Source: Pseudomonas jessenii (GTDB taxonomy: Bacteria; Pseudomonadota; Gammaproteobacteria; Pseudomonadales; Pseudomonadaceae). From it: a stretch of 64,000 nucleotides of DNA. Shown here piece after piece: positions 16,934 through 24,138 of the stretch. The translations under genes were made by a program, and so were the position numbers. The DNA lies in contig NZ_NIWT01000002.1 of the NCBI RefSeq assembly GCF_002236115.1, positions 744,001-808,000 of the forward strand, read 5' to 3'. Below the pieces are notes generated by a model that saw nothing but the letters and a program-made list of their open reading frames with translations, searched no databases and was not told the origin of the DNA. Within the stretch, counting starts at the first letter, position 1. Every line of letters starts with the position of its first letter.

Positions 16934-17860
16934 ATGAACATCCTTGGCCCGGACACTTTGTATTTTGGTGTTGACGATGTCGCGCTAAGTGAGCGCTTCC
17001 TGGAAGATTACGGCCTTGAGCCGGTTGGGGGCGGACGCTTTGAGGCATTGGATGGAACTGGTGTAGTTATCAAACATCGTGACGATCCGTCGCTACCTGC
17101 CTGGAATTTGCCGACCGCAAACATGTTGCGCAAGACAATGTATGGCGTAAAAGATATCGCGACTCTCGCGAGCATCCGGAAGGAATTTGAGGGCGAGCGT
17201 GAAGTCAAGGTTCTGGCCGATGGTTCACTGGAGTTAGTGGACGATCTCGGATTCGCTCTGGGCTTTCAAGTTTCGATCAGAAAGCCGCACAAACTGCCCG
17301 CCGAGCGCGTAAACGCGCCGGGAGATATTCACCGTCCTGCGAACAAAACCGGTGTGGATGAAAGTTCCGAGCTCGCTCCCAAGCCACGAACGCTCTCTCA
17401 CGTTGTCTATTTCGTTCCAGATATCGAAAAGGCCGAGCGCTTCTATGCGGATCGTCTGGGCTTCAAACTCACCGACAAATTTGTCGGGATGGGTCCATTT
17501 CTGCGTCCTGCGGGTACTTTCGACCACCACACCCTTTTCTTCATTCAAACCCCGCCGCATTTGCAGGGATGCGAGCACTTTACCTTCCATATGGGGGGGC
17601 CTCAGGAAGTACTGCAAGCCGGCTATGCGTTCGCAGCTAAAGGTTATGAGTCATATTGGGGGCCGGGGCGACATAAGTTTGGGTCTAACTGGTTCTGGTA
17701 CTTCAACACCCCGTTGGGCTGCCACATTGAATACGACGCTGATATGGATCAGCACGACGATGACTGGTCGCCGCGCGTAGCTCCTGCAATCATGGATAAC
17801 TCCCAGGTGTTCCTCTTCCAATGGCGTGAAAAGTGGGCTCCTGGCGGCAAGCCTGATTAA
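16934..17860 (+). CDS. Two-domain VOC protein, probable type I extradiol ring-cleavage dioxygenase
   Basis: A 308-residue protein made of two vicinal-oxygen-chelate modules (about 6-115 and 152-285). In the second, H156 (LSHVVYF), H215 (GCEHFTFHM) and E266 (CHIEYDAD) fit the two-His-one-Glu iron site of BphC-type enzymes, and the FDHHTLFF pair fits the catalytic His. The first domain lacks ligands, as expected. It would cleave a catechol next to the hydroxyls. The ATG at 16934 is preferred over a TTG at 16919. It ends 14 bp before the ferredoxin gene. Confidence 0.75.
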   Translation: MNILGPDTLYFGVDDVALSERFLEDYGLEPVGGGRFEALDGTGVVIKHRDDPSLPAWNLPTANMLRKTMYGVKDIATLASIRKEFEGEREVKVLADGSLELVDDLGFALGFQVSIRKPHKLPAERVNAPGDIHRPANKTGVDESSELAPKPRTLSHVVYFVPDIEKAERFYADRLGFKLTDKFVGMGPFLRPAGTFDHHTLFFIQTPPHLQGCEHFTFHMGGPQEVLQAGYAFAAKGYESYWGPGRHKFGSNWFWYFNTPLGCHIEYDADMDQHDDDWSPRVAPAIMDNSQVFLFQWREKWAPGGKPD

Positions 17861-17874
17861 TAAGGGGGGGTAAG

Positions 17875-18231
17875 TTGAAGGTGGCAAAATCTGATCGCCG
17901 CAGGCTTTGCCATCTCGAGCAAATTGCGCCAGGCCAATCTTTGGGGTTCAGGAAGGAAAGCACAGGTCCCGACGACATTTTTTTAGTCAATGACTGCGGA
18001 AACATCTATGGCTATAAAAATTCTTGTCCCCATTGGCCCGGTTCAACTATGCCAGTTCGCAAGAATCGATATCTCGACAGCGAGTCCAGTCATATCGTTT
18101 GTAGTGGTCATGGTGCGTTGTTTGAAATTAGTTCGGGGTTGTGCATAAAAGGGCCCTGTATTGGCTTGCGTTTGACTCCTGTGAGTTTGGAGATTACCGA
18201 GATGAAAGAAATATTTTTACTGGAAGAGTAG
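17875..18231 (+). CDS. Rieske-type 2Fe-2S ferredoxin
   Basis: A 118-residue protein with C51-P-H53 and C76-x2-H79 (NSCPHWPG, VCSGHGALFEISSGLC), the Rieske ligand set. Size fits a soluble ferredoxin of the NirD/Rieske class. Start is TTG at 17875 after a G-rich ribosome site; GTG at 17881 is an alternative. The phthalate-type oxygenase upstream should not need it because its reductase carries its own 2Fe-2S domain, so its partner is unclear. In extradiol operons small ferredoxins sometimes reactivate oxidised dioxygenases; those are plant-type, not Rieske. Confidence 0.8.
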   Translation: MKVAKSDRRRLCHLEQIAPGQSLGFRKESTGPDDIFLVNDCGNIYGYKNSCPHWPGSTMPVRKNRYLDSESSHIVCSGHGALFEISSGLCIKGPCIGLRLTPVSLEITEMKEIFLLEE

Positions 18232-18317
18232 CATCCAGAGGATTTTTGGCAGATCCCTATATTATTTGATTGCGTCAATTTCCATTGCCAAAAACAAAAA
18301 CAAGAAAGGAACGTGTG

Positions 18318-19220
18318 ATGAAGACTCCAGCTGATTTTCGCCTGGTGATTTTTTTTGGTGTACTGCTGTTTGCCGCCAAATCGATGGCGCTTGAAGGAGG
18401 TGCTTCCAGTTATCCATTGGGTATTGTAACTGTCATGAGTGGGGCAGTAGGTGCTCCAGGTGAAACCCACGCCTATACATACAATAAAACTGTTGCCATA
18501 GATTCAATTCGAGATGGGCAAGGAGATAAGGTATTTCAAAAGGCTAAAGGAAGAGTTCACGCTCATGCTTTGAGATTAGTACATACGCTTGATGGGCCAA
18601 CACTACTTGGCGGGAACGTTTCATTGCAGCTCGCAGTTCCTTACGTTGCCGGTCACCTGGATATTCCTGCATTGGGAGCATTTGGTAGAGACTCCTCGAA
18701 TGGAATGGGCGACCCATTATTCGGTGCCTTGGTCAGCTGGCAGTCTCCAACCTATCTTCATAACCTGGAGTTGGATTTTGTAGCGCCTTGGGGCAAATAT
18801 GATGACCACGCCTTGATTAATCCAGGAAACAATAGTAAGGCAATTTATGCTGCTTACGCCTTTACCTGGTTTCCAATGCCGCAAGTTGAGGTCAGCTCGA
18901 AGATCAGTGTCAACTACAGTTACGAAAATCCAAAGACTGACTATAAATCTGGAGTGCAGGTCGTTGCAGACTATGGATTTAACTATCGACTGACCCAGAA
19001 CTGGCTGGCAGGTATTGGTGGATATTTGTCGACTCAGTTAAATGATGACCAGTCCCACGGGAATGATGTAGGTAATCGAACCAGATCCATAAAGGTCGGC
19101 CCGCAAGTGGGCTACGCAAGTCGGGATTTTGGCATAGTACTCGGCTATCAAAAAGATGTTTATGCTCGAAATGCTTCGGAAGGCGACACAGTGATGCTCA
19201 ATGGAATGTTTAAATTTTAA
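18318..19220 (+). CDS. SphA-like outer-membrane protein (phenol MetA-pathway family)
   Basis: A 300-residue protein with a signal peptide (about 24 residues, cleavage after KSMA) and alternating beta-strand sequence ending in an aromatic Phe (MLNGMFKF), as in outer-membrane barrels. GDPLFGALVSWQSPTYLHNLELDFVAPWGKYD resembles the SphA / MetA-pathway of phenol degradation family. It may carry aromatic substrate across the outer membrane. The ATG at 18318 was chosen over an upstream in-frame start because it begins the signal peptide. A terminator follows at 19238. Confidence 0.75.
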   Translation: MKTPADFRLVIFFGVLLFAAKSMALEGGASSYPLGIVTVMSGAVGAPGETHAYTYNKTVAIDSIRDGQGDKVFQKAKGRVHAHALRLVHTLDGPTLLGGNVSLQLAVPYVAGHLDIPALGAFGRDSSNGMGDPLFGALVSWQSPTYLHNLELDFVAPWGKYDDHALINPGNNSKAIYAAYAFTWFPMPQVEVSSKISVNYSYENPKTDYKSGVQVVADYGFNYRLTQNWLAGIGGYLSTQLNDDQSHGNDVGNRTRSIKVGPQVGYASRDFGIVLGYQKDVYARNASEGDTVMLNGMFKF

Positions 19221-19237
19221 TTAGGTGCTGCAATTTT

Positions 19238-19268
19238 ACGCTTGGCTTCTAGTGCAAGCGTTTTTTTT
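19238..19268 (+). terminator. Rho-independent terminator after sphA-like gene
   Basis: ACGCTTG and CAAGCGT arms around a 10-base loop, followed by eight T residues. Confidence 0.8.
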
Positions 19269-19438
19269 AAAAAATCATTGTGGCGATTTGGCTTTATTGC
19301 CCCTGACGCCATCTGCCATTCAGCGCGTGTCGATTCTTAGGTATAGAGAATCGATACATGACGCTATTTTGTCCCTTTCAGGTTGAACTCTTAACCTCAA
19401 CTTTTCTTGCAGTTACCTTGCAGAACATAACAAATGGA

Positions 19439-19469
19439 AACGTACCAAACGGTACGTTCTGTTTTTTTT
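19439..19469. promoter_or_regulatory. 20-bp palindrome with ACGGTACGT core, followed by T-run
   Basis: AACGTACC and GGTACGTT are perfect arms around AAAC. The same ACGGTACGT core lies inside the 10953 promoter, which argues for an operator. The following run of eight T residues also allows a terminator reading; both are possible. Confidence 0.5.
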
Positions 19470-19717
19470 GTAATTTTCGCCGCTTAGTAGATGAACGGTG
19501 AGATTGTGCCTGCGCGTTGTCTGTTCACCCGGCAGGAAAGGGGTCGGCAACTTTCAAGCCTCAAAAGATCACAACTATCTGTCTTTCAGCGCTTTCTGTA
19601 GGTGGATCCTCGGATTTAGACGCTGCCTGGGTAACGAGATGCCAGCCCCCCCCCAACAGGGAACCGTAGGCAAAACACATCACCCCGGGCTTGACAGGCC
19701 TGGTTGATAGCTGTAAA

Positions 19718-19744
19718 TATACGAAACGTCCCGTATCGTATAAT
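19718..19744 (+). promoter_or_regulatory. Palindromic operator overlapping a TATAAT -10 box
   Basis: TATACGA and TCGTATA arms enclose 11 bases containing ACGTCCCGT, the complement of an ACGGGACGT motif variant. A consensus TATAAT occupies 19739-19744 but no good -35 precedes it, so an activator may be needed, or the palindrome serves a repressor. It is the probable promoter of the DUF1302 module, 130 bp upstream of its first gene. Confidence 0.55.
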
Positions 19745-19875
19745 TTGATGGGGATAGTCATATCGCTGATGCTCGGTGAGACCCGAATAGGTATATGAGT
19801 TTTCGGAAGGAACGGTTAAGTAGCGTAAAATTTAAGTTAAGCGAAGCCTAATACAAAAACAAAAGAGGTTCGTAT

Positions 19876-21579
19876 ATGCGTGTAATAAAGTCTACTGCGT
19901 ACTCATATCCGTCGCCTTCAGGGCGGCCAAAGTTCCTATCATGCGTTCTAGCAGGCGGTGCGCTGAGTGTGATATCGATGAGTGCAAGTGCATTTCAAAT
20001 TGATACGGGCGACAATGATCTTAGTGCACGCTGGGATAACACCCTCAAGTACAGTTCTGCATGGCGTCTGAAGGACCCAAGCAGCAAGCTTTCGAAAAGC
20101 GAAGTCAGCCTGAACCAGGATGACGGTGACCGTGCTTTTGATAAGGGCCTTATCTCTAACCGTTTTGACCTGCTCTCGGAAATGGATATCGGTTACCGTA
20201 ATTTTGGTGGTCGTCTAAGCGGGGCAGCCTGGTTCGACACCGAATACCAGAAGGACAACGATAACAACAACCCCGCGCGCGCGAATCAGGTGTCGGTTGC
20301 CTATGACGAATTCACTGATGACACTCGACATCTGCACGGCGGTGATGGTGAGTTATTAGATGCATTCGTCTACTGGAATGGTGAAGTTGCGGATCGAGCT
20401 TTGTCCTTTCGTTTGGGTCGTCATGGCCTGATTTGGGGGGAAAGTCTGTTTTTCGGGGCCAACGGGATTGCTGGCGGAATGGCCCCGGTGGACGTGGTAA
20501 AGGCTATTTCAGTACCCAACACCCAGTTTAAGGAAATCACCAGACCAGTTAGTCAGTTGTCTACTTCCTACCAACTTACTGATGCGCTTTCGTTGGGTGC
20601 GTTCTATCAGTTTGAGTGGGAGGAAACACGATTACCTGCGGCGGGTAGCTATTTTTCCACCCTCGATATGATGGGAGAGGGGGCTGAGCGCCTGATTGTC
20701 GGGGAGCCATTCCCTGATTTTCTCGGTGGTAATCCAAGCAGCCCTGCGGCCTTTTTTCATGGTAAGGACAAAAAAGCCCGGAGTTCTGGACAGGGTGGCC
20801 TGCAGTTACGCTATGCAGCTGAAACTGTTGATTACGGGCTTTATGCTATCCAATACCATGATAAAACCCCGCAGTTGTACCTCCGTCCTGGCGTAGGCGC
20901 CCCTAATTTTGCAACCGGACAAGTAGGTGAGTTCTTCTGGGTGTATCCGGAGGATATACGCGCACTGGGCGCAAGTTTTACCACGTCAGTTGGTGAGTAT
21001 AACTTTGCCGGGGAAGCGTCTATGCGCTGGAATATGCCCCTGGTATCGAATGGTCAGGTCGTACTGCCAGATGTAGACGCTGACAATGACAATCATCCAC
21101 TTTACGCGGTCGGGCGGACTGCCCACGTGAATTTGAACGTGCTTGCATCTCTCGAGCCAACTTTCATATCCAATGAGGCCAGCTTGATCGGTGAAATTGC
21201 CTGGAACCGTTTGTTGAAGGTTACTGAAAACCGATCAGCACTGGATCCGAATGCTACAGATGACGGGGTAGGGCTAAAGTTGGTGTATACACCAACTTAT
21301 CGTCAGGTTTTCCCGGGCATCGATCTTGGTGTTCCGCTAGGTGTCAGCTACTTCCCAATGGGTAAGTCGGCTGTAGTTGGCGCTTTCGGTCCTGATAAAG
21401 GTGGTGATTTCAATATCGGTGTAACCGCCACCTACCTTGATCGTGTCACTTGTGGTTTGACGTACACACATTATTACGGTCCATCTGACACTACGCTCAA
21501 TGAGGCCAGCCAGTTTAATTACAAGCAATCATTTAAAGATCGGGATTACCTGGCCTTCTCTATCAAGAGCACTTTCTAA
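19876..21579 (+). CDS. DUF1302-family outer-membrane protein
   Basis: A 567-residue protein with a signal peptide (cleavage near SASA, residue 39) and beta-barrel-like sequence ending in Phe (AFSIKSTF). ALSFRLGRHGLIWGESLFFGANGIAGG is typical of DUF1302. Genes of this family nearly always pair with a DUF1329 gene, as here, and often with YCF48 and MMPL genes; the set is thought to handle hydrophobic molecules at the envelope. The precise job is not known. First gene of a four-gene group. Confidence 0.85.
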   Translation: MRVIKSTAYSYPSPSGRPKFLSCVLAGGALSVISMSASAFQIDTGDNDLSARWDNTLKYSSAWRLKDPSSKLSKSEVSLNQDDGDRAFDKGLISNRFDLLSEMDIGYRNFGGRLSGAAWFDTEYQKDNDNNNPARANQVSVAYDEFTDDTRHLHGGDGELLDAFVYWNGEVADRALSFRLGRHGLIWGESLFFGANGIAGGMAPVDVVKAISVPNTQFKEITRPVSQLSTSYQLTDALSLGAFYQFEWEETRLPAAGSYFSTLDMMGEGAERLIVGEPFPDFLGGNPSSPAAFFHGKDKKARSSGQGGLQLRYAAETVDYGLYAIQYHDKTPQLYLRPGVGAPNFATGQVGEFFWVYPEDIRALGASFTTSVGEYNFAGEASMRWNMPLVSNGQVVLPDVDADNDNHPLYAVGRTAHVNLNVLASLEPTFISNEASLIGEIAWNRLLKVTENRSALDPNATDDGVGLKLVYTPTYRQVFPGIDLGVPLGVSYFPMGKSAVVGAFGPDKGGDFNIGVTATYLDRVTCGLTYTHYYGPSDTTLNEASQFNYKQSFKDRDYLAFSIKSTF

Positions 21580-21591
21580 GAGGACTTGAAC

Positions 21592-22953
21592 ATGATTTCT
21601 CGAATTAAATTCAGTGCTGCTTATTTTTTCATAATGAGTGCTATTGCTTTTAGTGCGTCCGCGATGGCTACCGGAGTGGATGATTTAGGCAAAAGCCTGA
21701 CCCCCTTTGGCGCTGAACGGGCTGGTAACGCGGATAAAACTATCCCGGCATGGGAGGGTGGATATACCACCGTTGATCCGTCTTATCAGAAGGGTGGTAA
21801 GCGTGGCGATCCTTTCGCCGCGGATAAACCACTGTTCAGCATTACTTCGAAGAACATGGCTCAATACGCAGATAAGCTGAGCGATGGTGTTAAAGAAATG
21901 TTCAAACGGTATCCAGACACCTATCGAATGGATATCTACCCAACACGTCGAACAGCAGCGGCTCCGCAGTGGGTATATGACAATACAGCCAAGAATGCGG
22001 TTAATGCCAAGCTGGTAGAGGGTAGCGCGGGTCCAATGCCCGAAGGGGCTTATGGCGGTATCCCGTTTCCGATTCCGAAAAATGGTGACGAGGCGATGTG
22101 GAACCATCTGCTGAGTTGGAGCGGTACTTCCATTACGCGGGACGCTCGCTTTTATTTGATGACTGCTGATGGTCAACAGGTAATGACTACCGATGGTAAG
22201 GCTATCCAAGAGATGCCGTATTACTTTCAGGATGGCTCGGCGCAGACTTTCGATGGCGATTACTGGATGATTCGCCTGCTTAATATTGGTCCACCGATTC
22301 GTGCTGGTGAGCAGGCGATGGATCGGGCCAATCTCAATGCCGATAAATCACAGACGCATATCTACCTTGCCGGCCAACGGCGAGTGCGCAAGGTTCCTAA
22401 CTCCTGCTGCGACACGCCAGCGCCTTCAACAGCAGGCGTGATGGCCTATGATGAACTGTCCGTTTATAAAGGGCGGCTCAACCGGTTCAATTGGAAGTTA
22501 GTAGGTAAAAAGGAACTTTATATTCCCTATAACACCAATAAATTCTTTACCGCAGGCAAACCGGAAGACGTACTTGGTAAGCGGCATCTTAATCCAGACG
22601 TCTTGCGCTGGGAACTGCATCGTGTGTGGGTTGTCGAGGCAAATCTGAAGCCTGGCGAGCGCCATCAAATGGTTAAGAGCCGTTACTACCTGGATGAAGA
22701 TACCTGGCAAGCGCTGTTGGGCGATCGTTGGGATGCAAGTGGTCAATTGGCCAAAACGCTGTGGGCGCTACCGGCAGTCATGCCAGATATTCCTGCCCAG
22801 GCTTCTGTCTCGTCGGGGTTCTATGACTTTATGTCCGGTACTTGGTTTGTACTTGACCTGCTCACTGGACAGTCCTCGCAATGGGGGATTGTCGAGCGTT
22901 TCAAGAAGTCTGACTTCTCGCCAACAGTAATGGCGGGGCAGGGTGTGCGTTAA
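21592..22953 (+). CDS. DUF1329-family secreted protein
   Basis: A 453-residue protein with a signal peptide (cleavage after about SAMA) and the DUF1329 start LGKSLTPFGAERAGNADKTIPAWEGG. The fold resembles lipoprotein carriers of the LolA/LolB class. The ATG at 21592 has AGAGGA at seven bases, and the gene begins 12 bp after the DUF1302 stop. Probably a periplasmic partner of the DUF1302 barrel and the MMPL pump. Confidence 0.85.
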   Translation: MISRIKFSAAYFFIMSAIAFSASAMATGVDDLGKSLTPFGAERAGNADKTIPAWEGGYTTVDPSYQKGGKRGDPFAADKPLFSITSKNMAQYADKLSDGVKEMFKRYPDTYRMDIYPTRRTAAAPQWVYDNTAKNAVNAKLVEGSAGPMPEGAYGGIPFPIPKNGDEAMWNHLLSWSGTSITRDARFYLMTADGQQVMTTDGKAIQEMPYYFQDGSAQTFDGDYWMIRLLNIGPPIRAGEQAMDRANLNADKSQTHIYLAGQRRVRKVPNSCCDTPAPSTAGVMAYDELSVYKGRLNRFNWKLVGKKELYIPYNTNKFFTAGKPEDVLGKRHLNPDVLRWELHRVWVVEANLKPGERHQMVKSRYYLDEDTWQALLGDRWDASGQLAKTLWALPAVMPDIPAQASVSSGFYDFMSGTWFVLDLLTGQSSQWGIVERFKKSDFSPTVMAGQGVR

Positions 22954-22968
22954 CGCTAAGACTCTCTG

Positions 22969-23002
22969 AAAAGCACCGACAATCTCAGTTGTCGGTGCTT
23001 TT
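22969..23002 (+). terminator. Terminator-like hairpin inside the DUF1302 operon
   Basis: Perfect 14-base arms (AAAAGCACCGACAA and its complement) around TCTCAG, ending in TTTT. It stands between the DUF1329 and YCF48 genes and would lower or gate expression of the last two genes. Confidence 0.7.
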
Positions 23003-23030
23003 GCGACACGCGGTTCAAGAGATAATAAAA

Positions 23031-24134
23031 ATGATAATAAACAGTCGTTTAAGTGCCTTGGCGTTAGCTTTGGCTTTGTCTGCTTTAGCTTCGCTTGCTT
23101 GTGCTGAGGGTGGAGCCGTAGGCTCTGTCCTGAGCTCATCGGCGATGCAAATCGCCACACCCGCTCATGCTGTTCTGATTGATTTGGCACGTGCTGGTGA
23201 TCGACTGATTGCGGTTGGTGAAAGAGGCGTCATTGTACTTTCCGATGACAATGGCCAGTCCTGGAGACAGGTGCAGGTACCGGTCTCAGTCAGTCTGGTT
23301 GCGGTTCAGTTCATCGATGACGAACATGGCTGGGCAGTCGGACACGGTGGCACAGTGTTGGCCACTGCGGACGGTGGTGAGCGCTGGAGCCTCCAGCTTA
23401 CGGGTATACAGGCTGCAGAGATTGAGTTAAAGGCAGCTCAAGATATAAAAGCTAATGCAGTCGATGCCGACGCGGCTGATATGCGCATTTCCAATGCCGA
23501 ACGCCTGGTAGCAGATGGGCCGGATAAACCATTCCTGGCGTTGCATTTTCTTGATGCCAACCACGGCCTCGTAGCCGGCTCCTACGGAATGGTTTTTTCT
23601 ACTCAGGATGGTGGGGCAACATGGCAATCGCTAATAGGCAGCATCGAAAATCCGTCGCTTGTGCACATCTACGCGATTGCTCGGAAAGACCACCTTTGGT
23701 TCCTTGCCGGTGAACAAGGTTATGTAGCTCGCTCAACAGATGACGGAAAGTCTTTCAAACAATTGCCAAGCCCATATAACGGTAGCTTTTTCACTGCGAA
23801 TGTACGGGGTGACGGAGCTCTGCTAATCGCGGGACTTAAAGGCCATGCCTATTTGTCATCTGATGATGGTGCCAGCTTTAATCAATTGAAGGTCTCTAGG
23901 CCGAGTTCAATCAGTAGTTCCGCTCGATTGCCAGATGGAAGTGTATTGCTAGCCAATCAAACTGGTGATTTGTTCAGTAGCTCTACCTCAAATGGTTTAG
24001 CACTTAACCCGGTGGGCAACCCGCTGGGAATTCCCGTGAGCAGCATTGTTGAGGCGGTCGACGGTAGTCTGATTACCTCCGGTTTTGCTGGTTTGTCACG
24101 TTTTTCACATCCCGCCACTGAAGTTTCGGAGTGA
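23031..24134 (+). CDS. YCF48/Hcf136-like beta-propeller protein
   Basis: A 367-residue exported protein with a signal peptide (LALALALSALASLACA) followed by repeated blades of the form GERGVIVLSDDNGQSWRQV, GHGGTVLATADGGERWSLQ, GSYGMVFSTQDGGATWQSL, GEQGYVARSTDDGKSFKQL. This repeat defines YCF48-like propellers. In bacteria the family is found beside MMPL pumps and may be their periplasmic adaptor. The ATG at 23031 is preferred over an upstream start at 22989. It ends just before the MMPL gene. Confidence 0.83.
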   Translation: MIINSRLSALALALALSALASLACAEGGAVGSVLSSSAMQIATPAHAVLIDLARAGDRLIAVGERGVIVLSDDNGQSWRQVQVPVSVSLVAVQFIDDEHGWAVGHGGTVLATADGGERWSLQLTGIQAAEIELKAAQDIKANAVDADAADMRISNAERLVADGPDKPFLALHFLDANHGLVAGSYGMVFSTQDGGATWQSLIGSIENPSLVHIYAIARKDHLWFLAGEQGYVARSTDDGKSFKQLPSPYNGSFFTANVRGDGALLIAGLKGHAYLSSDDGASFNQLKVSRPSSISSSARLPDGSVLLANQTGDLFSSSTSNGLALNPVGNPLGIPVSSIVEAVDGSLITSGFAGLSRFSHPATEVSE

Positions 24135-24138
24135 GCAT

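Larger units (their letters stand above)
19221..19875. other. 655-bp intergenic region: terminator, palindromes and promoter, no gene
   Basis: It holds the terminator at 19238-19268, a 20-bp palindrome at 19439-19458 and a 25-bp palindrome overlapping a TATAAT at 19718-19744. An open frame at 19498-19707 has no plausible ribosome site or domain, so I do not call it. The region separates the aromatic cluster from the DUF1302 module. Confidence 0.6.

Noticed and set aside
19498..19707. 69-residue ORF between the SphA-like and DUF1302 genes
   Set aside because: No ribosome site, no recognisable motif, and the region carries terminator and operator features.
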